A model generated the notes under the pieces. The model did not search any database. It saw only the letters and a program-made list of their open reading frames with translations, and was not told where the DNA came from. A program made the position numbers and the translations under genes. Positions 8,006 to 18,700 of a stretch of 64,000 nucleotides of DNA are shown one piece after another. Source of the stretch: Pyrinomonas methylaliphatogenes (GTDB lineage: Bacteria > Acidobacteriota > Blastocatellia > Pyrinomonadales > Pyrinomonadaceae); contig NZ_CBXV010000003.1 in the NCBI RefSeq assembly GCF_000820845.2, forward strand, positions 186,001 to 250,000. Direction: 5' to 3'. Position 1 is the stretch's first letter. Each line of letters starts with the position of its first letter.

Positions 8006-9922
8006 TCAATCGCTTTCTGCGATGAGGATTCGACGCACATCGCCTTCGCGCCGCGTAACGCCATGACGATCCAGATACTCGAGCAAGGGGATCGCGTATT
8101 TGCGCGATAGCCCGATCAGCGTTTTGAAGGCGGGCACGTCGATGTTCGCCCCGCACTTCATCGCGTACTCGCGCAATCGCTCGCGCAGCGCTTCAAGAGC
8201 CTCGCGATGTATGAGCATCTCATCATCTAGGCGAATGAGGGTGCCCGAATCGACGAGCAACTTTAGAAGCTTACGCGCGCGCTCTTTCGGCGCACTATCG
8301 ATCCGCTTCAACGCCGCTTCCATAGTCAAGGCTTCAAGCCCGCTTCGCCGGAAAATGAGTTCAAGCTCATCTTTCAAAATCCGATCGGATGGCGAAAGCT
8401 CCGGTTGATGAGTCGACAAACGCACCGTGTCGCGATCCACGACCACCCGGCCAGAGGCTTCGACGTTCGCCAAAGCGGCGCGGAAGAGTTCGACGGGGAG
8501 GCGGGCGCATGCGCGCTCGCGCAATTCTTCACGCGACATTCCCTTTACGAGCGGCTCTCGCCTGTGAAAATCGGCGAGCTCATCGAGCAAGGCTTCGACC
8601 AATCCGTCGAACTGTTCGCGCGAGATGAATACGTTCTCCGCTTCGACCACCGCTCCGCGTTCCCTCGCGCCGCGTAGCGCTTCAGCGAAAGCCTCATCGC
8701 TCAATCCCGTACGCGCCAAGATCTCAGCTCGAGTGAGACCGCGCGCGCCAGCCATCTCGATCAAAGCGACCAAGCGAGTCGTCTCATCGGCAGCGCTCAG
8801 ACTCTGCAGTCGTGCGCGCGCGATGGGCAACTCCCTACGGCGATGCTTTGGCGGATGGACATCGCAGACGCGCCCACCGGCGATCGTTCGTAGCGGCGAA
8901 CCGAATCTAACGATGAAACGGTCATCGGGCAAAGCGCCGATCGGCTTTTCACACTTGAATTGCGCGAAACCCGCCCGACCACACGCGATCTCGCCATCAT
9001 CTTCTAAGACGCGCACGCGCGCCATCACCTCTGCGGTCCCGATATGCACATGCACGCTCATCCGCGAACGCAAGGGCAAACCATCTTCGAGAACTTCGAC
9101 GAAGGCGTCGAAGGCGCGTGTCGCATGCAAACGGCCCGCCGGGGCGAGCGTCATGCCGCGCCAGAGCGCCGAGATCTCCACGCCGCTAAGATTCACGGCT
9201 GCGCGCTGCCCGGCTCGGGCGCGCTCGACAGGTCGCCCATGAACCTGCAATCCGCGCACGCGCGCACACATGCCTGCAGGCAAAATCTCGACATCTTGTC
9301 CTTCGACGATCTCGCCAGCGATGAGCGTACCGGTGACGACGGTGCCGAATCCGCGCACCGTGAAGACGCGATCGATCGGGAGCCGCATCACCTTTCCAGC
9401 GCAACGCGGCCCGATAGCCAAGGACAGCTTGCGCAAAACGCCCTTGAGCTCGCTTATGCCCTCTCCTGTGCGCGCGCTCGTTGCGATGATTGGAGCATCG
9501 GCGAGAAACGATCCGCGCGTCAACTCTTCGATCTCGGCACGCACCAAAGCGAGAAGTTCGTCGTCGACCGTATCCCGTTTGGAGATGACGACGATGCCGG
9601 ATTTGACGCCGAGCAGACGGCAGATCTCAAAATGCTCGCGCGTCTGCGGCATGACGCCTTCATCCGCCGCGACGACGAGCATGACGAGATCGATCCCATG
9701 CGCTCCGGCGAGCATATTACGAATGAAACGTTCATGTCCTGGCACATCCACGAAACCTATGTGAACGTCTCCCAAATCGAGATCGGCGAAGCCGAGATCG
9801 ATCGTGATGCCGCGCCGCTTCTCCTCGGGCAAACGATCCGTATCGACGCCCGTCAACGCGCGCACGAGCGCCGTCTTCCCGTGATCTATATGTCCGGCTG
9901 TGCCGACGATTATCGAACGCAT
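8006..9922 (-). CDS. selB: Selenocysteine-specific elongation factor SelB
   Basis: A GTPase that delivers Sec-tRNA to UGA codons marked by a SECIS element; 638 residues from the ATG at 9922. G-domain motifs: GHIDHGKT (P-loop), RGITIDLGF (switch I), DVPGHE (G3) and SKRD at the usual NKxD position, a Ser for Asn substitution. EF-Tu-like domains II and III follow ([20 protein letters not shown]). From ~residue 370 come the winged-helix repeats that bind SECIS RNA, ending with [24 protein letters not shown], the canonical SelB C-terminus. Presence implies the cell makes selenoproteins, yet no selA, selD or tRNA-Sec was recognised here. It starts 34 bases after the VWFA gene on the same strand. 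Confidence 0.93.
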   Translation of the reverse strand: MRSIIVGTAGHIDHGKTALVRALTGVDTDRLPEEKRRGITIDLGFADLDLGDVHIGFVDVPGHERFIRNMLAGAHGIDLVMLVVAADEGVMPQTREHFEICRLLGVKSGIVVISKRDTVDDELLALVRAEIEELTRGSFLADAPIIATSARTGEGISELKGVLRKLSLAIGPRCAGKVMRLPIDRVFTVRGFGTVVTGTLIAGEIVEGQDVEILPAGMCARVRGLQVHGRPVERARAGQRAAVNLSGVEISALWRGMTLAPAGRLHATRAFDAFVEVLEDGLPLRSRMSVHVHIGTAEVMARVRVLEDDGEIACGRAGFAQFKCEKPIGALPDDRFIVRFGSPLRTIAGGRVCDVHPPKHRRRELPIARARLQSLSAADETTRLVALIEMAGARGLTRAEILARTGLSDEAFAEALRGARERGAVVEAENVFISREQFDGLVEALLDELADFHRREPLVKGMSREELRERACARLPVELFRAALANVEASGRVVVDRDTVRLSTHQPELSPSDRILKDELELIFRRSGLEALTMEAALKRIDSAPKERARKLLKLLVDSGTLIRLDDEMLIHREALEALRERLREYAMKCGANIDVPAFKTLIGLSRKYAIPLLEYLDRHGVTRREGDVRRILIAESD

Positions 9923-9956
9923 CAGATGTGCCGGCAAACGAGTCTAATCAAGCGTC

Positions 9957-12155
9957 TCATTTTATCTCGATGACTTCGAAATCGGTCCATTGCGTCGCCG
10001 TTCGATTGCGATCCTTAGCGACCATGTCGGTGACGACGATCTGTAGGACGTATTCGCCCGGCACGATCTCCTTCCCGAAGCGCAACTGCCCGGCGGCGCT
10101 GATCCTCTTCGGATCAGCCGTCTGCGTCGGATAGAAATCCGACAATCTGCCGATGAAGATCGGCTGCTGATCGCGAAACAGGCGCACTTGCGTTTGCAGA
10201 TGCGGATGCCCGGTCGCTTTGTCCACTTTAGCGTTATAGATGATGAAGCCGTAATCGATGGTGGCACCTTGACGGAAACGGCGCACTGCAGGGCCGCTAT
10301 CCACTGCCACAGCTTGCTCCTCCTCGGTCGAACTCAGAGAGCCATTCGGCTCTTTCGCGGCCCCGAGTAGCGATCGCCCCGTAACGATCAAACCGGAAAG
10401 CGCGAGCCGATCTTTCTTCAGATCCGGCACTTGGATGAACTGGCTGGCAGAACCGATGCGGTCAGAAGCAACGTCGCGCATGGCGAGGCGGAGTTGATAG
10501 GCGCCCGGCTTTTTCACCGGCACGCTGAGCGTATAGACCAGCCCGTAGCGCTTCAATTCATCCAGTGTCTTCCCACGCGCGCGCAAAGTGTACGTGCGGC
10601 TCACTCGATCGACCGGACGACCGTCGCCGTCAAACGTGATCGCCAATACGTCGATCACCGCGCGCTGCCAATCGCCATCGGCTGGCGTCCACGTCACATC
10701 GCGCCCGTCTATGTAAAGGAGCGAACGCATGAAAGATCCGAGTTTAGCATCATTCAAGAAGAGCGAGGTCAAACGCAAATTCAGCTCACCCGAAGAGAAA
10801 GGCGAGACGAGCGCGGCCATCAAACGCTCGCCCGGCGTCTTTTTGTTCGGGTAAGCCTCTTCATCAGTCATTCCATAAAATCCACGACGCGAGCGCACTT
10901 GAAGGCCCGGACGACGAACCCGAACCGTGATGCGATGGAAGCGGCGTTGCCCGTTCTGATCGAACGTCTTCTCATCGGGGCGATAACCGATCAGGTAATA
11001 ACCGCTCTGGTCCTCGAGCGCGCGTTTGATGCTGCCAGCGATATCGTTCGTGTTGTGAAGGAAGAGACCGCCCGTCTCCTGTGCCAGATAATTCAACCCG
11101 TCTTGCGATTCGAAATAGGCAAGGCGTCGATCGCTCAATTCCCGCTCGATCTGCTCCGGCGTCATTCCTCTAACGTCGTCGGCAGCGGTTAACCCCAGAG
11201 TCTGTAGCCCGCGCGCATCGATCGTGTAGATGACGACCGAAGCTCGATTCGCCAGATCTATCAACCGCTTCAAAGCGTCAAAGACGCGCGCGCTCGGGGT
11301 GCGCCTATCTTGATCGTCGTCATAGCTATAGACTCTGAAACCGTCCGAAACCAGAACGATGGCCTTCCTTCCCGGCAACTCACGCAACCCGCGAACGACG
11401 AAGTTCAACGCGCCAAGCGTGCCGACAGCGAACAGTTCGGCACGGAATTCATCCAACCGATCTCCGGGCGCCGATTGATCATTGGGCGCCGAAGGCGATT
11501 GACCGATCAGCGAATCATTCCGCGAACCGGCGAGAGTTGAGCTTCCGCCTATCGGCTCAAACGGACTGATGCCTCCCGTCCCCAACGGATACCACCGGAT
11601 CCTCTCGATCGCCGCATAGAGCTGCGCTTTGTCGGTCGTAAATTGCTGAAGCGCTCCGACCCCGGCGCTCGTGCGAACGATCGCCACCAGATCACCCGGC
11701 TGGACCTGATCGCGCACGAACTTCTTCAAAGCGTCGCGGACGAACGCCACGCTTTCGAATGAAAGGTTGAGATCATCGACGATGATGGCGATCGTTCGGC
11801 GCACGCGCTCTGGCTTGATTCGCGCCGGAGGGATGGGGATCGCATCCTTACGCTCCCCACTCGCTGGCGTTGGCGCGGTCGTCGGCGCAGCATTGATGTA
11901 TGAGAAGTTGGTGATCCTCTGTGGTCGCCCATCCTCGAAGATTTCGAAATCATCGGCCCGTAGATCAGTCACCTGCCGTCCGTCCTTGTCCGTCACGACG
12001 ACATCGACCTGCACCAAATTGGTGCTGATGCGCACCACCTCCTCTTCCGGCTCCTGATCCGCTCGCTTCCCTTGATTACCAGTCGAAGACGATTGCTGTC
12101 CGCCGATCGGTAGAGCTAGCGAGATGCCGAGCAGTAGAATGAGCGTCGCCTTCAT
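9957..12155 (-). CDS. Exported VWFA-related Acidobacterial domain protein
   Basis: A 732-residue secreted protein with signal peptide (ATLILLLGISLALPIGGQQ) and GGAGG before the ATG. Residues ~40-90 hold the lead-in VRISTNLVQVDVVVTDKDGR followed by DFEIFEDGRPQRITNFSY, diagnostic of the VWFA-related Acidobacterial family. A von Willebrand A domain follows with a MIDAS-like TIAIIVDDLNLS, then GRKAIVLVSDGFR and the YTIDARGLQTLGL segment. The last ~250 residues are beta-rich (YTLRARGKTLDELKRYGLVY). The role in this phylum is unknown; VWA domains usually bind protein ligands through a metal ion. It is a strong taxonomic marker. Confidence 0.9.
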   Translation of the reverse strand: MKATLILLLGISLALPIGGQQSSSTGNQGKRADQEPEEEVVRISTNLVQVDVVVTDKDGRQVTDLRADDFEIFEDGRPQRITNFSYINAAPTTAPTPASGERKDAIPIPPARIKPERVRRTIAIIVDDLNLSFESVAFVRDALKKFVRDQVQPGDLVAIVRTSAGVGALQQFTTDKAQLYAAIERIRWYPLGTGGISPFEPIGGSSTLAGSRNDSLIGQSPSAPNDQSAPGDRLDEFRAELFAVGTLGALNFVVRGLRELPGRKAIVLVSDGFRVYSYDDDQDRRTPSARVFDALKRLIDLANRASVVIYTIDARGLQTLGLTAADDVRGMTPEQIERELSDRRLAYFESQDGLNYLAQETGGLFLHNTNDIAGSIKRALEDQSGYYLIGYRPDEKTFDQNGQRRFHRITVRVRRPGLQVRSRRGFYGMTDEEAYPNKKTPGERLMAALVSPFSSGELNLRLTSLFLNDAKLGSFMRSLLYIDGRDVTWTPADGDWQRAVIDVLAITFDGDGRPVDRVSRTYTLRARGKTLDELKRYGLVYTLSVPVKKPGAYQLRLAMRDVASDRIGSASQFIQVPDLKKDRLALSGLIVTGRSLLGAAKEPNGSLSSTEEEQAVAVDSGPAVRRFRQGATIDYGFIIYNAKVDKATGHPHLQTQVRLFRDQQPIFIGRLSDFYPTQTADPKRISAAGQLRFGKEIVPGEYVLQIVVTDMVAKDRNRTATQWTDFEVIEIK

Positions 12156-12249
12156 CCAATCAAGACCTCCCGGAAAGCCCGCGGCGCGCTGGCTTTTTTA
12201 CGCTAAATGTGCCATGCTTCCGAAAAATCCAAAATCTTACGGAGAGATT

Positions 12250-12693
12250 ATGCCAGAACAAGCTAAAAACGGCGATACGGTTCGCGTCCACTACACCGGG
12301 CGGCTAGAGAATGGCGAGATTTTCGATTCGTCCGAAGGCGGCGAACCGCTGGAATTCAAATTGGGCGCTGGCCAAGTCATCGCCGGATTCGATGAAGGCG
12401 TACAGGGCATGTACGTCGGCGAGACGCGCACGATAGAGATCCCGGCTGAAGATGCTTACGGCGAACGGGTCGAGGCCCTGGTCCAGACGATACCGCGCGA
12501 AGGGCTCAATCTCGAGACGGAGCCGGAAGTCGGCATGAACCTCGTGCTTCAGCTCCCCGACGGCAGCCAGATCCCGGTCGCCATCACGGACGTGACCGAT
12601 AAGTACATCACGCTTGACGCCAACCATCCGCTCGCGGGCCAAAAACTCATTTTCGATGTCCAACTAGTCGAAGTGAGACGTTCGCCCAGATGA
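12250..12693 (+). CDS. SlyD-like FKBP-type peptidyl-prolyl isomerase
   Basis: A 147-residue cytoplasmic prolyl isomerase/chaperone. The FKBP half-domains (DTVRVHYTGRLENGEIFDSS and QVIAGFDEGVQGMYVGE) are split by an inserted-flap domain (residues ~70-120, ending NHPLAGQKLIFDV), which is the SlyD arrangement. The metal-binding His-rich tail of E. coli SlyD is absent. The start at 12250 follows GGAGAG; the longer open frame upstream overlaps the divergent VWFA promoter region. Its stop codon overlaps the ATG of glcF (ATGA), so the two are translationally coupled. The divergent promoter region for this gene and the VWFA gene lies in 12156-12249. Confidence 0.9.
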   Translation: MPEQAKNGDTVRVHYTGRLENGEIFDSSEGGEPLEFKLGAGQVIAGFDEGVQGMYVGETRTIEIPAEDAYGERVEALVQTIPREGLNLETEPEVGMNLVLQLPDGSQIPVAITDVTDKYITLDANHPLAGQKLIFDVQLVEVRRSPR

Positions 12694-14057
12694 CACACGT
12701 GGAGGTCTTGACAGAGGATCGAGCACTTCATTCAAAGGGATCGAAGCTTGCGCTTGACGCCTGTCGAGATAAGCTCCTCGCTTGCGTCCATTGCGGGTTA
12801 TGCCTTGAAGCTTGCCCGACCTACACGCATACGGGAGACGAAAATGATAGTCCGCGCGGGCGCATCTACCTGATGCGCGCCGTCAAAGAGCGCCGTCTCG
12901 CTCCCACGGCGCGCGCTTTCGCGCGTCACATAGATCGCTGTCTGGGCTGCCGCGCGTGCGAGCGCGCCTGTCCGGCAGGCGTTGAGTATGGACAGTTGCT
13001 CGAAGCGGCGCGCGCGGATCTGTTGCCGATCAAAGGCTCACGCAACATGCGCGAACGGCTGCTACGCTTCGCGCTCGATCATATCTGGCCCAACCCGAAA
13101 CGCCTGCATCTTGTGTTCGCGCTCCTTCGCCGCGCGCGCGATGCGAAAATCAGCGGTGCGCTCTCATCCCTGCTCCTGCGGCTGCGGCTCGAAGAGGCGG
13201 CTTTTCCGCTACTGCTTCTTCAGGCCTCGGCGCCGAACATGAAGCGTGAAAATCCGATCATCTCTGTAACTGCGCAGGGTCAGGCGACGGAGCGAGTCCT
13301 GCTGTTCCTCGGCTGCGTGACAGAAGGGCTGTTTGCGCGCATCAATCGAGCCACGGCGCGCGTCCTCAGCCTCAATGGCTACGAGGTGCGCATCCCACGC
13401 GCACAGGTCTGCTGCGGCGCGCTTCACGCCCACGCCGGAGACGTTTCGGGAGCCAAACGCTTGGCCCGCTGGAATATCGAAGCCTTCTCCGAAGATGAGG
13501 CGGCGCCGATCATCACGAACGCTGGCGGTTGTGGCGCGATGCTGTTAAGCTACGCGCATCTTTTCGCCGAAGATCCAGCCTGGGCCGAAAGGGCGCGCCG
13601 TTTCAGCCAGCGCGTGCGCGATATCAGCCAGCAACTCGTTCAGAGAGATCTGAGGCGCGGCGCGCCGCTCAATACCGGGCCAGTCACTTACGATGCTTCT
13701 TGCCATCTGCTCTACGGGCAGAAAGCCGAGCGCGAGCCGCTGCGGATGCTTGAAGCGATCCCTGAATTGAAACTCGTCCCCCTCGAAGGGAGCGAACGCT
13801 GCTGCGGCGGCGCAGGGATCTATAACCTCCTCGAACCCGAACTTTCGCAAAGCATACTGCGCGAGAAGCTCGCGCACATCGGTCGGACCGAAGCGAGGAT
13901 CTTGGCGACTGGCAATCCGGGCTGCCACATGCAGATCGCCGCGGGCGCGATCATGCTCGGCATGAAGCTCGAGGTGTATCACCCGGTCGAACTCCTCGAT
14001 CTCTCTTACGAGCGCGCCGGATTCTACGCGATCAAAGCTCAAGATCGTCGGCATTGA
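12690..14057 (+). CDS. glcF: Glycolate oxidase iron-sulfur subunit GlcF
   Basis: Electron-transfer subunit of glycolate or D-lactate dehydrogenase, 455 residues. Two 4Fe-4S ferredoxin motifs: CVHCGLCLEACP (Cys32, 35, 38, 42) and CLGCRACERACP (~residues 88-99). Two cysteine-rich CCG domains follow: VLLFLGCVTEG...CCGALHAHAGD and YDASCHLLYGQ...CCGGAGIYNLL. The catalytic flavoprotein partners GlcD/GlcE are not in the window, so this subunit is either unlinked from them or serves another FAD oxidase. It overlaps the FKBP stop by four bases and runs convergently into nagA, overlapping its 3' end by 26 bases. Confidence 0.92.
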   Translation: MTHVEVLTEDRALHSKGSKLALDACRDKLLACVHCGLCLEACPTYTHTGDENDSPRGRIYLMRAVKERRLAPTARAFARHIDRCLGCRACERACPAGVEYGQLLEAARADLLPIKGSRNMRERLLRFALDHIWPNPKRLHLVFALLRRARDAKISGALSSLLLRLRLEEAAFPLLLLQASAPNMKRENPIISVTAQGQATERVLLFLGCVTEGLFARINRATARVLSLNGYEVRIPRAQVCCGALHAHAGDVSGAKRLARWNIEAFSEDEAAPIITNAGGCGAMLLSYAHLFAEDPAWAERARRFSQRVRDISQQLVQRDLRRGAPLNTGPVTYDASCHLLYGQKAEREPLRMLEAIPELKLVPLEGSERCCGGAGIYNLLEPELSQSILREKLAHIGRTEARILATGNPGCHMQIAAGAIMLGMKLEVYHPVELLDLSYERAGFYAIKAQDRRH

Positions 14058-15231
14058 AAGCCACACGCCCGCCGACGATCGTCAGTCGCACTTCGCCGCT
14101 CTCATCCAAGGCGACCAGATCGGCTCGCTTCCCCTCCTCGATCGTCCCACACTCTTCGATCACCCCGAGAAGACGCGCCGGATTGGTCGCCGCCATGCGC
14201 GCGATATCGGCGATCGAAACTCCTAACTGCAACATCAAACGCACGGCGTCGCTCAGCGTGATGACCGATCCGGCGATGCTTCCACGCTCGTTGCTGGTCC
14301 GCCCGCGAAGTACGGCTATTCGCCCGCCCCACACTTGATAGACGCCATCGCCCAACCCCGTCGGCGCAACGGCATCGCTGATGAGCGAAATACGTTCGAT
14401 GCCCTTGCATTTCAAGACCAGACGGAGCATGAAGGGCTCGACGTGAATCCCATCGGCGATCACGTCACACGTCACATCATCGCGCAATAGGCCCCAACCG
14501 ATCGGCCCGGGCGCGCGATGATGGAGCGGGGCCATCGCATTCATAAAGTGCGTCATGTGGCGCGCGCCGGCCTCGAACGCCTGATCTAAAGATGCGATAT
14601 CGGCCCGCGTATGCCCGATCGAGACGATGAAACCGCGACGCCGCAATTCGCGAACCAGTTCTATCCCGCCCTCGATCTCCGGCGCGACGGTCATCATGTG
14701 ACGGGCGCGAGGGTTAGCGATCATCGTCAGTGGCTCGAGGTCCGCGGCCTTCTTGTAAACGCGAAAATATTCCGTGCGCAACGCTCCGCACTGCGCTTGA
14801 TTGACGAAAGGCCCCTCATAATGCAACCCGAGAGCGCGAGCGGTCGGCTCCCCTTCCCCGCTCGCGGTCTCCTGCCACGCCATCAGCTCTTCGATGGCGC
14901 CCGCCGCACGCTTGTAATCTTCGTCCGGCGCCGGGACGAGCGTCGGCAGCCAACTGGTCACCCCTTCTCTGACCAGAAAGCGCGCTATCTTCCGCAATCC
15001 ATCGACATCCGTCTCCGTCACATCCGCCCCGACCGCGCCGTGAATATGAAGATCGATGAATCCGGGGAGGAGAAAAGCTCCCTCGAGATCCGCAATCTCA
15101 CCGGCATCTGTTTCCGCGCCATCCTCAGTTATGCGCGCGATGCGTCCACCTTCGATCAGTACTGCAGCCCTCTTAACGCTTCCATCGGACAATACAACCT
15201 GCGCATTTCGCAATAATAGGCCTTCGCTCAT
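14032..15231 (-). CDS. nagA: N-acetylglucosamine-6-phosphate deacetylase
   Basis: A 399-residue amidohydrolase that converts GlcNAc-6-P to glucosamine-6-P in amino-sugar and cell-wall recycling. Metal and catalytic motifs: FIDLHIHGAVG (HxH), HYEGPFVNQAQCGAL (metal-binding Glu), SIGHTRAD (His), HMTHFMNAM (His), and LISDAVAPTGLGDG carrying the catalytic Asp. The C-terminus (IEEGKRADLVALD) closes the small beta-sandwich. Length and motif order are normal. No nagB or PTS genes adjoin; nagZ at 39.8 kb could feed the same recycling route. Convergent with glcF. Confidence 0.93.
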   Translation of the reverse strand: MSEGLLLRNAQVVLSDGSVKRAAVLIEGGRIARITEDGAETDAGEIADLEGAFLLPGFIDLHIHGAVGADVTETDVDGLRKIARFLVREGVTSWLPTLVPAPDEDYKRAAGAIEELMAWQETASGEGEPTARALGLHYEGPFVNQAQCGALRTEYFRVYKKAADLEPLTMIANPRARHMMTVAPEIEGGIELVRELRRRGFIVSIGHTRADIASLDQAFEAGARHMTHFMNAMAPLHHRAPGPIGWGLLRDDVTCDVIADGIHVEPFMLRLVLKCKGIERISLISDAVAPTGLGDGVYQVWGGRIAVLRGRTSNERGSIAGSVITLSDAVRLMLQLGVSIADIARMAATNPARLLGVIEECGTIEEGKRADLVALDESGEVRLTIVGGRVAFNADDLEL

Positions 15232-15579
15232 CCGCTCAACCTCGAATCAGGATTCTCACGACTTCATCTAGGGGATAGCGATCTGACCGCTCACTGATCG
15301 CCACGAGAGATCGGTCCGGATGATAACATAGAACTCACCTGTAAACATCACGACATTGTGCCCCGATAACTAACGCCCTTGCTCGATCGCTGTCGCGTTG
15401 AGACGCGCAATAGCCGATGGGTGAATAGATGTCGCTCGACAGGAGCGACCGTAACGCTTCTACTCTTCCGCTGCCTGAAAGAAGCGCCAAGCCCCAACTT
15501 AGGCGCAATCGGAGGGATCGAATCTTCTCCGACACCCGATCTTTTCGTCAGTCCGCTGCGATCTGACTGAGGACTGCTC

Positions 15580-15691
15580 GCTTCAAAAGATGGGGGCGGG
15601 AGTATCGAGTGATACAAGAATTGCCATACTGCGAATATTGCTTTTATCACGCTTCAGAAAATGGGGGGGGGGCGGGAGTATAACTTGATAC
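15580..15691. repeat. G-rich direct repeat pair, 71 bp apart
   Basis: Copy 1 is 15580-15615 and copy 2 is 15651-15691. Both read GCTTCA, an A-run, ATG, a G-tract, then CGGGAGTAT and TGATAC. They differ mainly in G-tract length (5 versus 10) and four bases in the tail. Copy 2 contributes the left arm of the terminator hairpin at 15671-15698. Confidence 0.75.
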
Positions 15692-15698
15692 TCCCGCC
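15671..15698 (-). terminator. Hairpin downstream of TonB receptor gene
   Basis: GGCGGGAGTAT (15671-15681) and ATACTCCCGCC (15688-15698) form a perfect 11-bp stem with a six-base loop, 18 bases past the stop of the minus-strand gene. The tail on that strand is a C-run rather than T. Confidence 0.6.
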
Positions 15699-15716
15699 TC
15701 AGCAAAGGATGCCGAT

Positions 15717-18700
15717 TTAGAACTGATAGCGCAGGGAGAATTGCACGACGCGCGGGCTATATTGCGTCGCCGTCGTGACGATCCGCCCGAACGTGGAGCT
15801 AGCTAGATCGGCGTTCGGGAAACCATACTGGACATGGTTGAAAGCGTTGAACAGATCGGCGCGGAAGATCAATCGCTGTCCCTCGAACGGCATCGCGAAC
15901 GTTTTGTAGATACCAAAGTCGAAATTCTGCACGCCATCGGTGAAGAAGGTGTTACGTCCGAGGATACAGCAACCATAATCGCGAACGGTCGGCGCGCGGA
16001 AAGCTTCGCGCGGCAGCAGCGTCTGCGAGGTCGCTGGATCGTTGATGCGCCGATATAGAACCGATGGATCGTTGAGCGCCGGGCGCGTCTCGGTGAACCC
16101 ATCGAAGTTCAAATCGCCGAAGCCGGAGCTATTGTTGACAGTAAAAGGCGTGCCCTTGGCCAACTTCATGACCATCGAGATGGTCCAGCCGCCGAGGGTT
16201 TGACCGAGGAATCCGCGTTGTTCGCGGAAGAAGGGGAAGCGGTAAGTGCTGAAAACGGTGAAGCGATGGCGCGTGTCGAACCTCGAAAGTCCGCGCGAAA
16301 CGCGCGTGTCAGGACCTAAGATATTTGAATCACCTGCCCCGACATTCGTCGCTTCGGAAGTCGTATCGATCGCTTTGCTCAACGTGTAAGCCATCTGAAA
16401 CGATAACCCTTGACTCAGACGCTTATTCCACTCAGCTTGAAAGCCGTGGTAATAGCTCCAAGCCCCATTGCTCACCAAAGTGTTGGTTGTAAATCGCGGG
16501 TCGGGCCGCCGCTCGTTCAATCGCGGCAAGCGCACGCTGTACTCGTATGGGCCGATGGGAACCGGATTCGGGCACAGCGCCGTCGTTGGGATGCCAGCAA
16601 GCCCGGTTCCCGCACACAGTGGGTCAGCGGCCAAATGTAAGGTTTGGCCACGCACATCGACGCGGCGCGGGTCATTGGCCGGCAGGCCGCTCAGACTATA
16701 CAAAGCCGAAGGGGCGTTGTTCGGGTGATTGACGACGACGACATCGCCCGCAACAGGTAAGTTCTCGAGCGCGTAGCGCAGCAGTCCTATTCCGCGATTG
16801 CCCGTATAGCTCAAACGGAGCGCAGATCTCCACGGAAGTTGCCGTTCGAAGGTCAAATTCCACTGTTGCGTGTAGGGCATCCCGAGATTAGGATCGACAT
16901 GCGCCTCGGCGTGGCGAATCGTTTGCGGCCCGGGCACGAAGACGAATCCGTTGGTCGGATCGGCGAGATTGTTGCTGTTGCTGAAGGTCAAGAAGATCGC
17001 ATTCGGCGGATTGAAGCGCACCGTCGCGCCCGATTGCGAGAAGACGGATTGGAAGATGCGGCCATGAAAGATGCCGTATCCACCGCGGATCGAAGAGTTA
17101 TTCGGTCCGCCGAAGAGTTTGGCCCAGAAGCCTCTTTCGAAAGCTGGACTCCAAGCGAACCCGACGCGCGGTTCGATGTTGTCCTTGTCGCTGCCGAAAC
17201 CGTAATCGATCCGCCCTCTCTTCTCGCGCGGCGCGGCGACATACTCGTATCGGACGCCGAGATTGAACGTCAGATTAGGACGCACCTTCCAATTATCTTC
17301 GGCGTAGAAGTTCGACTCGTTGATCCTGTTTTCGAGGAAGAAAGGCCCGTAACCTTTCTGGAAAGTGGCGACGCAGCCGTTCAAAAAGGCGATGTACGCC
17401 GAACCGTAATCCGTGCCGCCACAGTTGCGGCTGAACGTGTAAAAGCCGCGCGAGAAGTTGTCGGCGATGTCGTCGAGATTCTGTCGCCTGATATCGGTTC
17501 CGGCTTTGAAGAAATGGTTGCTGCCGAAGATGGTCGAGAGGTTATAGACGAACTGATGATCGGTCTGCCAGCGGTTGATCGGGAAAGCCCCCGCGTTGCC
17601 GATGATGCTTCCAGAAACGGGGCTGCCGCTGAAGCGAATGATCGGCGTGTCGTTACCGGCTTTGATGCCGACGAGCGTGGTGCGCAGCCCGAGCCCGTAA
17701 CGAAACTCGCCGACCGTTTGCGATGTGAAGACGTGCGTCCACGTCAGTCCGACGTTCTGCTGCTTGTTGTTCTGCTTGGTCGCTTCGCCGATGATGATGT
17801 CCTCGTTGTCGAAGATCTGGCGCGTGTACTGGTAGCGAATCGTGACGTTGTCCTTTTCGTTCGGCACCCAGTCCAGCCGCCCCGAATAGTCTTTGAGCGG
17901 GCGGTCGAACCCGACCTGGCCCGTGTAAGTGCGCGGGCTGCGCGGATCGTTCGGCGTGAGGTTGGCCGGAAAGCGCGCGATCACGGACTGAATGAAGGCC
18001 CGATTCGACGGCGTATCATTGGCCGGCGTGACCTTAAAGAGCAGACTGCCATCGCGCTCTTGCGCAAGCAGCAGATCGCGCGTGTAAGAACCCGCACCGC
18101 TGTTACGCACTTCGTCGAAGCTGACGAAACCGAAGAGCTTGTTCTTGATGAATGGGAAGCCGAGCGTGAAACCATACTGGTTGCGGCGATTGACCGGATT
18201 CTTGACGCCCGGCGAAAAGATGTTCAAAGCAGCGTTCAGCGCGCTGTCGTTGTGATATAGATAAACATCGCCGTTTACATCGTTCGTTCCCGATTTGGTC
18301 TGAACCAGAACCACCGCGCCGTAACCGCGCCCAAATTCGGCGCTGAAGTTGTTGGTGATCACTTGAAACTCTTTGATGGTCGAGAGCGAAACGCCCTGGC
18401 GATTTTGGTTCTCCGACGAGTCATCGTTGTTGACGCCGTTGATCTGAAAGGTCGCGCCGCGCGTGCCCGTGCCGTTGAAATTGATCGAAGACCCGGACGA
18501 AAGGGTCGGGTTGTTCTGCCCGCTGGTCGGGTTCTCTTGAAAACCGGTGAAGGTTTCAGCCAGCGTCAGAAATCCATTGTACCCCTGATTGAATGTCGGT
18601 TTGTCCAAGACCTCTTCGGCGGTAAGAGACTGTTTGATCTCGGCGTTGGTCGTATTGATCGGCGGCGGCTCTTCCGTCACCGTCACCTCGCCGGTCACGG

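Larger units (their letters stand above)
15232..15716. other. Intergenic region of about 485 bases
   Basis: No gene is supported. It carries the promoter side of nagA, a G-rich direct-repeat pair and a terminator hairpin for the receptor gene on the minus strand, each listed separately. Confidence 0.5.

Noticed and set aside
10431-11192. 253-codon open frame antisense to the VWFA protein gene
   Set aside because: Shadow frame; the opposite strand encodes a clear family protein.
16839-18260. 473-codon open frame antisense to a TonB receptor
   Set aside because: Arg/Val/Glu-rich shadow of the conserved receptor gene on the other strand; no ribosome site or domain.
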